The notes beneath the pieces were generated by a model that was not told the origin of the DNA, made no database searches, and worked only from the letters and a program-made list of their open reading frames with translations. Of a DNA stretch of 64,000 nucleotides, positions 10,049 to 19,999 are shown one piece after another. The DNA is from Rhodoferax sp. (GTDB lineage Bacteria; Pseudomonadota; Gammaproteobacteria; Burkholderiales; Burkholderiaceae_C). Both the position numbers and the translations under genes were made by a program. The stretch is from positions 1-64,000 of the forward strand of contig NZ_JAQTMS010000012.1 in assembly GCF_028714215.1 (NCBI RefSeq). Direction: 5' to 3'. Numbering within the stretch: the first letter of the stretch is position 1; each line of letters opens with the position of its first letter.

Positions 10049-10946
10049 GCAACTTAAAGCGCGTCTCAAGCAGATTTGTCAGTCCGAATTCCTGTAGCAA
10101 GTCTCGCATTCGTTGCGCCGCGGCGTTATTTTTTTGCCCCGTGTAGCGGGCAATGATGAGTTCGTTTTTCATGCTGTGCTCCCAGCCCACCAGTTCCGTC
10201 ACCGTAACCTGGTAGCCCGACGCCTCCAGATACAGGCAACGCAGCACATTGGTAATCTGACTGCCGATCTCGCGTGTGTGCAGCGGGTGACGCCACAATT
10301 CGGCCAGCGGCGTGCGTGACAAAGACAGGGCTTTGTACTGACTCAAAACACGCGCCACTTCGGCTTGACAGCAGGGCACCAGCACCATGAACTTGGCGTG
10401 TTTTTGCAGACCAAAAGCAATCGCGTCATCCGTCGCGGTGTCGCAGGCATGCAGTGCGGTCACAATGTCGATTTGAGTCGGAAGTTGGTCAGATTGCGCA
10501 GACTCGGCGACGCTCAGGTTCAAAAACGACATTCGATCAAAACCAAGCTTGACGGCCAGCTCGTGCGCTTTCTGGACCAGTTCGGGACGCGTCTCCACCC
10601 CATAAATGCGACCCGCCTGCCGTGCCTTGAAGAACAGGTCGTAGAGGATGAAGCCCAGATACGATTTGCCGGCACCGTGGTCGGCCAGTGTGACGCCTCT
10701 GCCACTTTGGCCGGCCTGGTCAGACAACTCGAGCAACAATTTCTCAATGAATTGAAACAGATGGTAGACCTGCTTGAGCTTGCGACGCGAATCCTGATTG
10801 AGCCGGCCCTCGCGGGTCAATATATGCAATTCCTTGAGCAGCTCGATCGACTGGCCAGGCCGGATTTCAGACGCCTCAAGGCCGGATACCTGGGCCGCGG
10901 CGCCAGACCCACCGGCAGCATGGCGATTTGCTTTTTTAGTTTTCAT
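10044..10946 (-). CDS. SAM-dependent methyltransferase, Methyltransf_32-like
   Basis: 300 residues. A Rossmann-type SAM site is visible as VTLADHGAGKSYLGFILYDLF followed by GRIYGVETRPELVQKAHELA; later VTALHACDTATDDAIAFG and VLVPCCQAEV match the family of proteins annotated as METTL25/GSTCD-like methyltransferases. The substrate is unknown. The start overlaps the DUF1415 gene end by 11 bp, so the two are co-translated. The TAA stop (10044-10046) lies inside the right repeat of the RAYT unit, so the last residues may have been set by that insertion. Confidence 0.85.
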   Translation of the reverse strand: MKTKKANRHAAGGSGAAAQVSGLEASEIRPGQSIELLKELHILTREGRLNQDSRRKLKQVYHLFQFIEKLLLELSDQAGQSGRGVTLADHGAGKSYLGFILYDLFFKARQAGRIYGVETRPELVQKAHELAVKLGFDRMSFLNLSVAESAQSDQLPTQIDIVTALHACDTATDDAIAFGLQKHAKFMVLVPCCQAEVARVLSQYKALSLSRTPLAELWRHPLHTREIGSQITNVLRCLYLEASGYQVTVTELVGWEHSMKNELIIARYTGQKNNAAAQRMRDLLQEFGLTNLLETRFKLQ

Positions 10947-11562
10947 TGATCTTCTTGCCCACCCCTTCGGCAGTGGGGATTTGATTATCCGAAAGAGAAA
11001 CCGGGCAATCTTGCGAGCGCCCTACTCGCAACGCATCCCAGCCGGCGGGACCGAGCCGCTCCATGGTTTGCATGTTTTTCTCGAAAATGGCATCCGCCTC
11101 CGGAAAAGCCTCCACCGCCCGATCAACGCTGTCTTCGCGCAACAAGTGCAACGTGGGATAGGGTGAGCGGTTGGTGAAATTGGTGATGTCGTCAACCCTG
11201 GTTCCAGCAAACTGGAACCGGGGGTGCAGACTGGCAATCTGGAATATCCCATCGAGTTCCAAATCCAGCAGAGCTTGGTCAGCCTCCGCCAGAAAATCAT
11301 TGAAATCAAGAAAATCGGCAAGACAATTCGGCGCAATCAAAAGCGTTGTGTCCCGGGCCGACGGACTTTGGGTTAACAGCTCCTGGAGTTCAAACACAAG
11401 GTCGGGTAGCAGTTCCCGGGCACTTCTGGCTTGACTCACCGCATAGTGGATTTGCCCTTTCACGTGCACACTCTTGGCAAACGGGCACAGGTTCAAACCG
11501 ATCACCGCGCGCTCCAACCAGCCCCGCGTATCTTCAATCACCTGTTGCGATGATGTAGTCAT
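10936..11562 (-). CDS. DUF1415 family protein
   Basis: 208 residues. The sequence matches the DUF1415 pattern: WLERAVIGLNLCPFAK at the N-terminus, FNDFLAEADQALLDLELDGIFQIASLHPRFQFAGT in the middle, and TNRSPYPTLHLLREDSVDRAVEAFPEAD. The function is not known. Cys26 in LNLCPFAK is a conserved-looking cysteine. It sits in a minus-strand run after the dGTPase-like gene (29-bp gap) and overlaps the start of the methyltransferase gene, which suggests shared expression rather than a shared pathway. Confidence 0.88.
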   Translation of the reverse strand: MTTSSQQVIEDTRGWLERAVIGLNLCPFAKSVHVKGQIHYAVSQARSARELLPDLVFELQELLTQSPSARDTTLLIAPNCLADFLDFNDFLAEADQALLDLELDGIFQIASLHPRFQFAGTRVDDITNFTNRSPYPTLHLLREDSVDRAVEAFPEADAIFEKNMQTMERLGPAGWDALRVGRSQDCPVSLSDNQIPTAEGVGKKINEN

Positions 11563-11591
11563 TTTTTACTCACTTGGAGGAAGCCAGCGGG

Positions 11592-12767
11592 TCACCCGAC
11601 AAGCAGCTTCAGGTTCATCAAACGCTCGTGCTCGCGTCCGGCGAAACGGTCTGTCATGCCTGCAATGTAGTCCGCCACCACGCGCTCCGGGCTGCTGGCC
11701 TCCTGCAAAGCACCACGCACCGCGTCCGAACGTGCGGAATAACCGCCCTGCATCTCCTGTGGGTTGGCCCGATAGGCCTGAAACAGGGAACGTACCACCT
11801 GCTTGGCCTGCCCGGTGGTGTGCAGAACTCTGGGATGCCGGTACAACTGATGCAGCAGAAATTGTTTAAGCCGCTGCGATTTGAGACGCATATCTTCGCC
11901 AAATTTCAACAAAGGCGCCATCTGGCGGACCGCGCTCACGCTCTGCGGCTGGGCGTCTTCAATTGCCACGGTGCTGGCTTCGATGACATCGAGAACCTGC
12001 GCGCTCAGCATGCGGCGAATGGTCTCGTAGAGTAGCCGGCGACCCTGCACCTGGTCCAGCAAATGCGGATACTCGGCCAGGGTTTGACGCCGAAAATCGT
12101 CAAACAAAGGCACCTCCTGAAGCTGCTCCAGCGTAATCAGGCCGGAGCGCACACCGTCGTCAATGTCATGCGCGTTGTAGGCAATTTCATCGGCCAAATT
12201 GCACAGCTGTGCCTCCAGACTGGGTTGGCCATGCACCAGAAAGCGCTGGCCGACGCCACCCGGCTCGTTTAGCTCCAGTTGTTCCGCATGGCTGCGCGAG
12301 CAATGCTTGAGGATTCCTTCGCGCGTCTCGAAAGTGAGGTTCAAACCATCAAACTGAGGGTAGCGCTGCTCAAGCTGATCGACTACCCGCAGGCTTTGCA
12401 GGTTGTGCTCAAAGCCACCGAACTCCGCCATGCAGTCATTGAGGGCTTCTTGCCCGGCGTGACCGAACGGCGTGTGCCCCAGGTCATGGGCCAGAGCAAT
12501 GGCCTCGACCAGGTCTTCGTTGAGCCGCAGCGAACGGGCAATCGAGCGCCCCAGTTGTGCCACCTCCAGCGAATGTGTCAAACGGGTGCGAAACAGGTCG
12601 CCTTCGTGATTCAGAAAGACCTGTGTTTTATACACCAGACGCCGAAACGCGGTGCAGTGCACGATGCGATCCCGGTCGCGCTGATATTCGGTGCGCGTCG
12701 GTGCCGGCGGCTGCGCGAAACGGCGGCCGCGGGATTGGGCCGGATCACAGGCAAATACAGCTAGCAT
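11592..12767 (-). CDS. dgt: Deoxyguanosinetriphosphate triphosphohydrolase-like protein (HD domain)
   Basis: 391 residues from ATG at 12767. HD-domain metal ligands are present: [16 protein letters not shown] (first His), [17 protein letters not shown] (HD pair and downstream His) and [16 protein letters not shown] (last Asp). [26 protein letters not shown] residues near position 28 are typical of the dGTPase family. It probably hydrolyses dNTPs to deoxynucleosides and triphosphate; members of this shorter subfamily are usually labelled dGTPase-like because specificity varies. The start overlaps the aroB end by 23 bp, the standard Burkholderiales order aroK-aroB-dgt. Confidence 0.93.
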   Translation of the reverse strand: MLAVFACDPAQSRGRRFAQPPAPTRTEYQRDRDRIVHCTAFRRLVYKTQVFLNHEGDLFRTRLTHSLEVAQLGRSIARSLRLNEDLVEAIALAHDLGHTPFGHAGQEALNDCMAEFGGFEHNLQSLRVVDQLEQRYPQFDGLNLTFETREGILKHCSRSHAEQLELNEPGGVGQRFLVHGQPSLEAQLCNLADEIAYNAHDIDDGVRSGLITLEQLQEVPLFDDFRRQTLAEYPHLLDQVQGRRLLYETIRRMLSAQVLDVIEASTVAIEDAQPQSVSAVRQMAPLLKFGEDMRLKSQRLKQFLLHQLYRHPRVLHTTGQAKQVVRSLFQAYRANPQEMQGGYSARSDAVRGALQEASSPERVVADYIAGMTDRFAGREHERLMNLKLLVG

Positions 12768-13848
12768 CAATCACCTCGCGCACCAGCGCATCCGGTGCTC
12801 CACGCAACACGGCACCGCCCGATCCGTCAAGCAGGACGAACCTGATTTCTCCGCTTTGCGCCTTCTTGTCCACCCGCATGAGTTCAAGGTAACGCCCGGC
12901 GTTGTCAGTCTCCGCCAGACATGGCGCAGTCACCGGCAAGCCCGCTTTCCGAATCAGCGCGGTCAGACGCTGGGCCAGAGCCAGCTCCACCAACCCCAGG
13001 CGGTACGACAATTGAGCGGCCATGACCATGCCGCAGCCGACGGCCTCCCCATGCAACCACGAACCGTAACCCAGGCCCGCCTCGATCGCGTGACCGAAAG
13101 TATGGCCAAAATTCAGAATGGCACGCAACCCGGCTTCGCGCTCATCCTGCGCCACCACCCAGGCCTTGATTTCACAACTGCGCCGAACCGCATGGGCCAG
13201 TGCCGCTGGTTCGCACGCCATCAAGGCGTCAACGTTGTTCTCAATCCAGGACAAAAAGTCGAGATCGGCAATGGGCCCGTATTTGATCACTTCAGCCAAT
13301 CCGGCACTCAGTTCGCGCGCCGGCAGCGTCTTGAGCGTAGCCAGATCGCATACCACCTTCAGGGGCTGATAAAAGGCGCCAATCATGTTCTTGCCCAAGG
13401 GATGGTTGATGCCGGTTTTGCCACCGACTGACGAATCGACTTGCGCCAACAAGGTGGTAGGCACTTGGACAAACGGCACACCGCGCATGTAACTGGCGGC
13501 TGCAAAACCGGTCATGTCACCCACCACGCCACCGCCGAGTGCGAAGAGAATGGTTTTCCGGTCACACCCGTTCTGCAGCAAAACATCAAAGATCTGGTTC
13601 AGGGTCTGCCAGGTTTTGTACTCTTCCCCATCGGGAAGGATCAGTGTCTGGACATTCGCGTACTTGCCTTGCAACGCCCTCTGCAAGCGCTGGGCATAGA
13701 GCGGAGCGACCGTGTTGTTGGTCACAATCAATGCGCTACTGGCAATCGGCAACTCGGCGTAGGTCGCCGGATTGTCAAAAAGCGAGTCGCCTATGGCAAT
13801 GTTGTAGCTGCGCTGCTGTAGATCAATCGAAACTGTTCGGACATTCAT
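12745..13848 (-). CDS. aroB: 3-dehydroquinate synthase
   Basis: 367 residues, normal length. NAD-binding residues DGEEYKTW and [14 protein letters not shown], the [22 protein letters not shown] block, and zinc ligands in [25 protein letters not shown] and [10 protein letters not shown] are all intact. It converts DAHP to 3-dehydroquinate in the shikimate pathway. It overlaps aroK upstream by 4 bp and the dGTPase-like gene downstream by 23 bp. Confidence 0.97.
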   Translation of the reverse strand: MNVRTVSIDLQQRSYNIAIGDSLFDNPATYAELPIASSALIVTNNTVAPLYAQRLQRALQGKYANVQTLILPDGEEYKTWQTLNQIFDVLLQNGCDRKTILFALGGGVVGDMTGFAAASYMRGVPFVQVPTTLLAQVDSSVGGKTGINHPLGKNMIGAFYQPLKVVCDLATLKTLPARELSAGLAEVIKYGPIADLDFLSWIENNVDALMACEPAALAHAVRRSCEIKAWVVAQDEREAGLRAILNFGHTFGHAIEAGLGYGSWLHGEAVGCGMVMAAQLSYRLGLVELALAQRLTALIRKAGLPVTAPCLAETDNAGRYLELMRVDKKAQSGEIRFVLLDGSGGAVLRGAPDALVREVIDASCICL

Positions 13849-14378
13849 ACCCCGGAGTTTAGAGGCAGCAGACCTGCCAACTCAAACTGCATCAGAATCG
13901 TGTTGACCAAGGTCGCAACCGACGGTCGCCCGGTTTCAATGATGAAATGCGCGGTCTCCCGATAAAGCGGATCGCGCAGGGCATGCAAATCGCGCAGGCG
14001 GCTCAGGGGATCGGCCACCTGCAACAAAGGTCGTCGCTGGTCGTAACGCAGGCGTCGAAACAACTCTTCAGGCGAGGAATTCAGGTAAACCACCTGACAG
14101 CGCTGATGCAAGTGTTGGCGATTGGTCGGCCGCAAAACAACGCCGCCGCCAGTTGCCAGCACACCTTGCGGATGCTGGCTGAGCTGATCGATCACCGCCT
14201 CTTCAACATCGCGGAATCGGTCCTCCCCCTCGCGCTCGAAATATTCACGGACGGAACAACCCAACTGCTGCTCGATCACCTGGTCGGAATCAAAGAACGG
14301 AAGTTGAAGCCGTCGGGCGAGCTGTCGCCCGACGGTGGATTTGCCGCAGCCAGGGAGGCCCACCAAGCTGGTGATCAC
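13845..14378 (-). CDS. aroK: Shikimate kinase
   Basis: 177 residues. P-loop [11 protein letters not shown] at residues 7-17, shikimate-binding [24 protein letters not shown] region, GGGVVLRP and the lid arginine in RPLLQV are present. It phosphorylates shikimate with ATP. The start codon is GTG, overlapping the TGA stop of the preceding lipoprotein gene (GTGA, 4 bp), so it is translationally coupled to a gene outside its pathway. Confidence 0.96.
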   Translation of the reverse strand: MITSLVGLPGCGKSTVGRQLARRLQLPFFDSDQVIEQQLGCSVREYFEREGEDRFRDVEEAVIDQLSQHPQGVLATGGGVVLRPTNRQHLHQRCQVVYLNSSPEELFRRLRYDQRRPLLQVADPLSRLRDLHALRDPLYRETAHFIIETGRPSVATLVNTILMQFELAGLLPLNSGV

Positions 14379-17293
14379 GGAAGAGTTTTGAAGGAAACGG
14401 AACTCACCGTAGATTGGCGATTGCCTGCGGCATCTTCGGCAATGAAGTAAATCACATAGTCCGTGTTCGCGGTCTTTCCAGTGAGAGGAACATTGACTGA
14501 AGTGTTGGCTGACATGGCAACCGCAGTGCCCGTTAGCCGCACAGTACCCACTGGAGGAACTGGATCTGTGGACAACTGCGCCAGGTAATAACCGGTACCC
14601 ACTTCGTTAAGTTGGGCAATCAGCGTGGCGCCAGTAGTGGTGATACTGTTGACGGCTATCAAGCTGACTGGCGGAGTGGTGTCAGGTGAAGAAGTCGGCA
14701 CCGCGGGCACGTCATAGGAAAAACCACTAACCAATCCGCTAGGCGACGTCACTTTGATAAAGATGGTCGTACCGCCGCACCCCGTAAGTGCGATGGAATG
14801 ACTGGACCCCAACTGTAAGCCAGTCACTCCGGAGATATTGGGCACGATACTGGGCGTAATCGTTCCAATCACGCACGTCGCCCCGGAACCGGTTGCAGAA
14901 ATTGTCGTCCCCGCAGGCATCGGCAACAGGGAGTGGTCGGCACTGTTAACCCGCACCGTGATAAAGGTGGGCGAAACCGGGGTCGCTGCCGTCGTCAAAG
15001 TCAACGAAGCTGAACTGGATGCAAACAGTATCACCGCCTGTTGCCTGACTGTGGTTGCCTGGGTTGCGGCACCTGTGCACGTATTGGCTCTGGCTGGGGA
15101 AGAACCACCAGCACCGGCGCAAGCCACTGTACCGCCCTTTGGGATGACGAATTCGCCAACGTCATACTGACCGTTTTCATTGTCGTCCCGGTAGGCGTCA
15201 CCCACATCCACCAAAGTGTCAACGCCTGGGTCATAGGCATTGTTGCCATTGACATCAATGTATTCCTTCAAGCCTTCGGCATAGGCCAGAACCGAAACCC
15301 GACCGTCCGCAGGTCTGGGGTTCTGGCTGATGAATGCCACAGAACACACCGCATGTCCCGACGCGTCACGCGCAGTCGCGCAACTGGGCGCCACCTGGCC
15401 GCCCTCTGCAGTGAAATTGATCACCGTGCCATCGGGCACCGGATTACCTTGACGATCAGCAACTCGCACCGTCAACTTGGTACCGCTGCCATCCAAGTTC
15501 CACCCTTCGATGTTGAAAGTTTCGACCGACAAGCTGAGATGATTCTGGGATGGTGGGCCGGAAGCCACCGTCAAGTTTTTCGAGGTTGTGAAAACCGTCG
15601 GGGCGCTAACCAAGGCCGCTTTGACTTCCACTGGACCAGGAATGGTTCCAGAGAAAACACTGACCGACGCAATACCCAGGGCATCGCTGTTAGCGGTCAG
15701 GTTTCCCGGGGTGCCGGAGGCACCCAGCCCGACGCCACCTGGGTTCACAGTCAAGGAAAAGACCACCGGAATATTTGGCATTGCAGCGCCCGTCGAATCG
15801 AGCACCTTAAACTGTGCAACGGATTGCTCCGCCGCTCCAGAACTCTTGACGAAAATCTGGGAAGGTGTGGCTGACACAAAATTGATGGCATTGGCAACCG
15901 GAGCTGCGATGGTCAACGTTGCTTTTTGCGCCGCGGATCCAGCAGCAGAGGCGCTAAGCGTCACCGCGCCACTGCAAGATGAACCGCCAGCTTTTACCGC
16001 CGAATAGGTTGCGCTTGCCGAACCGCTACCGTCGGTGGTCACCACGTTCGCAATGGTGCCGCAATCCGCGGTCAGCGACACGTTAACTCCCGCAACGGGT
16101 ATTGAATTCGACTGCGCTGTGATAGTCACGGAAGTATTACCGCCAGCAGTCAGCGAACTACTGCCCAAGGTCAGCGGACCAAGTGTGACATTGGCGGCTG
16201 CCACGGCAAAGTCAATGGAAGCAGAATAGGTCGAACCGGCATCCAGGGCTTGCGCCGTTAGCGTTGCCGCCCCAACAGTGGAAATGGAAGCCGGGGCAAT
16301 GGACACTTGCGCCTCACCTAAAGAATTGGTAAGGGCTGTTGTCGGTGACACAAGTGCGATACCCGCGCCATTCAAGGTAAAACCGACCATTCTTCCAACA
16401 ATAGGAACATTGCTGGCGTCTTTAAACGTCGCCTTGATGTAATTACCACCGCCAAATGTGACATTGGACACTGCGGCATTGGCAGAATTAAATATCTGAA
16501 CAACCATGTATGGGCTGATCGGGAGCCCGGTCGCTGCCACCGCAAAGTCCAAGGTGCCGGTGAAGGTAGTCGTGCCATCGACCGCTTGCGCCTGCAACGT
16601 CGCGGCACCAGCAGTCGCACCGACCGAGGGGTAGATTCCCACCTGTGCCTCGCCCGCAGCATTGGTCAAGGCGGTCGCAGCCGCCAAAGTGGCGATGTTG
16701 GAAGCCACTGAGAATGTGACCTTGCGATTTGCAATCGGTACCCCGGCAGCATCCATGAATGTTGCCTTGACGTAATTGCCACCGCCATAAGTCACATTGG
16801 AAACAGCGGCATTGGCGGCGTTGAATAGCTGAACCGCAATAGAAGTGCCTACCGGCCCCCCTGTGGATACCACGGCAAAGTCAAACGAAGCAGTGAGAGT
16901 GCCGGTGCCGTTGATCACCTGCGCCTGCAATGTGGCGGCACCCACCTTGGCACTCAGAATACCAACCTGTGCCTCACCCACGGAATTGGTCAGCGCGGTG
17001 GCAGACACCAAGGTGGCAATGTCTGAACTGATTGAAAAACTCACCAAACGGCCAGCAATTGGTGCCCCCGTGCCATCCTTGAAGGTGGCCTTTGCATAGT
17101 TGCCACCGCTGGCATTAATGTTGGCTACAGCAACATTGCCTGAATTGAAAATTTGCAGAGCAAGCGTTGATGCTGGGGCAACCACCACTGGCGTTGGTGC
17201 CCCACTTGAGGTCCCCGGATTGCCGCCACCGCCACCACAAGCGACAAGCGCCGTCAGGACGATCACCGAAAAAACGTATCTCAATAAATTCAT
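14375..17293 (-). CDS. Large lipoprotein with repeated Ig-like (invasin-type) domains
   Basis: 972 residues from ATG at 17293, chosen because AGGAAG lies just upstream; an ATG 18 bases earlier lacks this. The lipobox VACG is followed by a glycine run. Three similar repeats of about 110 residues come next, each with a GGNYxKATFKD, a TALTNxxGEAQV and a GAATLQAQ block. Two or three Big_1-like domains, an acidic DVNGNNAYDPGVDT segment that looks calcium-binding, and a C-terminal fibronectin-III-like domain (DTTPPVSLIAVNSIT to FKTLP) follow. It is probably displayed on the cell surface. Its place between pilQ and aroK suggests a pilus-linked adhesive role, but this is inference. Confidence 0.8.
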   Translation of the reverse strand: MNLLRYVFSVIVLTALVACGGGGGNPGTSSGAPTPVVVAPASTLALQIFNSGNVAVANINASGGNYAKATFKDGTGAPIAGRLVSFSISSDIATLVSATALTNSVGEAQVGILSAKVGAATLQAQVINGTGTLTASFDFAVVSTGGPVGTSIAVQLFNAANAAVSNVTYGGGNYVKATFMDAAGVPIANRKVTFSVASNIATLAAATALTNAAGEAQVGIYPSVGATAGAATLQAQAVDGTTTFTGTLDFAVAATGLPISPYMVVQIFNSANAAVSNVTFGGGNYIKATFKDASNVPIVGRMVGFTLNGAGIALVSPTTALTNSLGEAQVSIAPASISTVGAATLTAQALDAGSTYSASIDFAVAAANVTLGPLTLGSSSLTAGGNTSVTITAQSNSIPVAGVNVSLTADCGTIANVVTTDGSGSASATYSAVKAGGSSCSGAVTLSASAAGSAAQKATLTIAAPVANAINFVSATPSQIFVKSSGAAEQSVAQFKVLDSTGAAMPNIPVVFSLTVNPGGVGLGASGTPGNLTANSDALGIASVSVFSGTIPGPVEVKAALVSAPTVFTTSKNLTVASGPPSQNHLSLSVETFNIEGWNLDGSGTKLTVRVADRQGNPVPDGTVINFTAEGGQVAPSCATARDASGHAVCSVAFISQNPRPADGRVSVLAYAEGLKEYIDVNGNNAYDPGVDTLVDVGDAYRDDNENGQYDVGEFVIPKGGTVACAGAGGSSPARANTCTGAATQATTVRQQAVILFASSSASLTLTTAATPVSPTFITVRVNSADHSLLPMPAGTTISATGSGATCVIGTITPSIVPNISGVTGLQLGSSHSIALTGCGGTTIFIKVTSPSGLVSGFSYDVPAVPTSSPDTTPPVSLIAVNSITTTGATLIAQLNEVGTGYYLAQLSTDPVPPVGTVRLTGTAVAMSANTSVNVPLTGKTANTDYVIYFIAEDAAGNRQSTVSSVSFKTLP

Positions 17294-17318
17294 ATTCTTC
17301 CTGCGATTCATTTTCAGC

Positions 17319-19460
17319 TCAACGCGTAGCGGCCTTGTCGGTGATGATTCTTGGCGTCACAAACACCAGAAGTTCCTTCTTGACCTGCGTTTTCGATTTG
17401 TTCTTGAACAAATTACCGACCCCCGGCAAGTCCCCAAACCAGGGCACCTTGGCCTCGTCGCCTTGCTCCTGAAGTTCAAAAATACCACCGATCACGACCG
17501 TGCCGCCGTTGTCCACAAGTACTTGCGTAACGATATTCTTGACGTTGATTGCTGGGCCGGCAGTCAGGGTCTCGGCACCCTTCACGTCCTTGCTGACGTC
17601 CAGGTCCATGATGACCGTGCCCTCGGGCGTAATTTGAGGCGTCACCTCAAGTCTCAAATTGGCATCCTTGAAAGAGGTGGTACAGCCGGTGGTACCGCCA
17701 GCCGGGCAGGTTTGGTAGGGAATTTGCTCACCCTGTTTGATGGACGCTTTCTTGCCGTCGGCCGTTACCACGCGCGGGCTCGACACAACACGACCCTTGC
17801 TGTCTGCCTCCAGCGCGGAAATTTCAAGATTCAGGAAACGGTTGGCAACGGCGTTGAAAATCGACACGCCAAAAGTGGCGACGTTGCCCATCCCCATGCC
17901 ACTGGCCGGCATGTTCACAAAGTTGCCCGACGTATTGACCGTTCCGCCGGCACCGCTGGCAGCCACCACATCGCTGTAACTGGTGCCAAAGGCAATGCGG
18001 TTGTCGCCCGACAACTGGTAACCGCCGTCACCCCCTCTATTTGCTCTCAGGTCGGTAGCCCCAAACTTGACCCCCAGCGACTTCCCAAAAGTATCGTTGG
18101 CCTCAACGATGCGCACCTCGATCATGACCTGCCGCACGGCGACATCAAGCTTCTGCAGCAGTTGCTGCACTTGCTCCAGCCGGGACGCGACGTCAGTCAC
18201 GAAGAGTTGATTGGTCCGCGGGTCAGCCGTCGCACTCCCACGCGGACTCAAGGTGCGCCCCGAACTCTTCTCGCCGCCGCCGGCACCGGTCAACTGTTTT
18301 GCGATGTCCTCCGCCTTGGCATAGTTCATCTGGAAAGACTGGGTACGAACCGGCTCCAGGTTGAGCACGGCAGCCTTGGACTCCAGTTCCAGTTTTTCCT
18401 TGGCGATAATTTCATCCTTCGGTGCAATCCAGATCACGTTGGCGGTCTTGCGCATGCCCAGCCCCTTGGCCTGCAAAATGATGTCCAGGGCCTGATCCCA
18501 TGGCACATCCTGCAGGCGCAGGGTTACCCCACCCGTGACCGAGTCGGAAGTGATGATGTTGAAGTTGGTGAAGTCGGCGATGACTTGCAACAGGGACCGA
18601 ACCTCGATGTTCTGGAAATTGAGCGACAGTTTTTGCCCGCTATAACCCGGTCCCTGGGTCAATTTGGACGGATCAATTCTGAGCGGTTTGACTTCCACCA
18701 CAAACTGTTCATCGCTTTGGTAGGCGCTGTGAACCCACTGTCCCTTGGGCTCAATCACCATGCGCACGCGGTCACCGACCTGAAAGGTCGTCACAGTTTG
18801 TACCGGAGTGCCAAAATCAGTGACATCCAGACGCCGCCGCATGCCCTCGGGCAAAGTCGATTTCATGAACTCGACGACCAGAGTTTGCCCTTGCTGGCGA
18901 ATATCCACGCCAACCTGATTGTTCGGCAAGTCGACCACAACTCTGCCAGCGCCCTCGTCGCCACGACGAAAATCCAGATCTTTAAGTGGCAAGTTGTCGC
19001 GACTGCGACTTTCCGCAAAAACAGGTGCCGCGGTCGCTGGTGCTGACGCCACCGCCACCGCATCCAGTACCACCAGCAGGGATTTGCCCTGCAACTGCAT
19101 TTTGTAAGGAGTGGCCTGCTTTAGATTAAGTACCACGCGCGTCCGGTCCCCGGCTTGCACAACATTCACCGATCTCAAATTACCCTGGTTGACCTCAACG
19201 GTGGAACGACCCATGGCGTTCGATATGCCGGGGAAATCAAGTGCAATTCTGGCTGGCGACTGGATTGAAAATCCACTCGGAACGGTCCCTAGCGGTTGAG
19301 TCAAATCGATCCTGACGACCTCGACACCCCCTTGAATAGACCCCGATACAGCTTCAATGGCGGTCTGGGCCTGCACGACAAGAGCCGCCACCATGAGCCC
19401 CACGGCCAAGCCTAGCCGTTGCCACAGTCGCCTAGCGACCCAATTGTTCCGATAGTTCAT
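17319..19460 (-). CDS. pilQ: Type IV pilus secretin PilQ
   Basis: 713 residues. A signal peptide (WQRLGLAVGLMVAALVVQAQ) is followed by two AMIN domains (VVRIDLTQPLG; GRVVVDLPNN), a secretin/TonB N-domain (LSLNFQNIEVRSLLQVIADFTNFNI), an N1 domain and the secretin core (VVSSPRVVTADGKKASIKQGEQIPYQT, GGTVVIGGIFE, VPWFGDLPGVGNLFK, ELLVFVTPRII). It forms the outer-membrane pore for the pilus. It overlaps pilP by 4 bp at the end of pilMNOPQ. Confidence 0.97.
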   Translation of the reverse strand: MNYRNNWVARRLWQRLGLAVGLMVAALVVQAQTAIEAVSGSIQGGVEVVRIDLTQPLGTVPSGFSIQSPARIALDFPGISNAMGRSTVEVNQGNLRSVNVVQAGDRTRVVLNLKQATPYKMQLQGKSLLVVLDAVAVASAPATAAPVFAESRSRDNLPLKDLDFRRGDEGAGRVVVDLPNNQVGVDIRQQGQTLVVEFMKSTLPEGMRRRLDVTDFGTPVQTVTTFQVGDRVRMVIEPKGQWVHSAYQSDEQFVVEVKPLRIDPSKLTQGPGYSGQKLSLNFQNIEVRSLLQVIADFTNFNIITSDSVTGGVTLRLQDVPWDQALDIILQAKGLGMRKTANVIWIAPKDEIIAKEKLELESKAAVLNLEPVRTQSFQMNYAKAEDIAKQLTGAGGGEKSSGRTLSPRGSATADPRTNQLFVTDVASRLEQVQQLLQKLDVAVRQVMIEVRIVEANDTFGKSLGVKFGATDLRANRGGDGGYQLSGDNRIAFGTSYSDVVAASGAGGTVNTSGNFVNMPASGMGMGNVATFGVSIFNAVANRFLNLEISALEADSKGRVVSSPRVVTADGKKASIKQGEQIPYQTCPAGGTTGCTTSFKDANLRLEVTPQITPEGTVIMDLDVSKDVKGAETLTAGPAINVKNIVTQVLVDNGGTVVIGGIFELQEQGDEAKVPWFGDLPGVGNLFKNKSKTQVKKELLVFVTPRIITDKAATR

Positions 19461-19999
19461 TTCGACCTCTCTTGCAGCTGCAAAGTAGCAGTGCGTTCAA
19501 TCCATTCGCCGCTAGCGTCTTGCACAATTTCGCGCAACGTGACCTCGGTCTCGGCGATCTTGGTCACACGACCATAATTCTGTCCAAGATAGTTGCCAGG
19601 TCGCACCTGGTACAACAAATTCTCAACTTTCACCAGCGCAACCGGCTGCCCCTCCTTGGTCAAGCTTCCCACCAGTGTCATCGCGTCCAGGGGAAACGAC
19701 TCCAAGGCCTCCCTGCGGCGCGCCAACTCAGGCGCGAGCAAGGCGCCATTGGCGGTTGCTTGAGTCGACTCGCGCTTGAGGGCCTGCGTCAGTTTTTGGT
19801 TACTGAAAGGCTCCATCGCCGTAACTTGGTTATAACTTTCGGGCTTGAATTGCTTGGGCTCGGAAATTGGACTTACCTTGGGCCGGCTCTGACTTCTTTG
19901 CGCAGTCATCCATTGCCGCAATTCATCTTCACCCGAGACGCTGCAGCCAGCAAGGGTCAGAACCATGGCAGCGAGAACCAGTCGACACCCATGCTTCAT
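19457..19999 (-). CDS. pilP: Type IV pilus assembly lipoprotein PilP
   Basis: 180 residues. Lipobox LAGC at about residue 19, an unstructured middle with FKPESYNQVTAMEPFSNQKL (the conserved PilN/O-contacting stretch), then a beta-rich domain LDAMTLVGSLTKEGQPVALVKVENLLYQVRPGNYLGQNYG. PilP links the inner-membrane PilNO complex to the PilQ secretin. It overlaps pilO and pilQ by 4 bp on each side. Confidence 0.95.
   Translation of the reverse strand: MKHGCRLVLAAMVLTLAGCSVSGEDELRQWMTAQRSQSRPKVSPISEPKQFKPESYNQVTAMEPFSNQKLTQALKRESTQATANGALLAPELARRREALESFPLDAMTLVGSLTKEGQPVALVKVENLLYQVRPGNYLGQNYGRVTKIAETEVTLREIVQDASGEWIERTATLQLQERSK

Noticed and set aside
17100-19046. 648-residue plus-strand frame opposite pilQ
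   Set aside because: Antisense to an intact secretin gene; no domain and no ribosome binding site.
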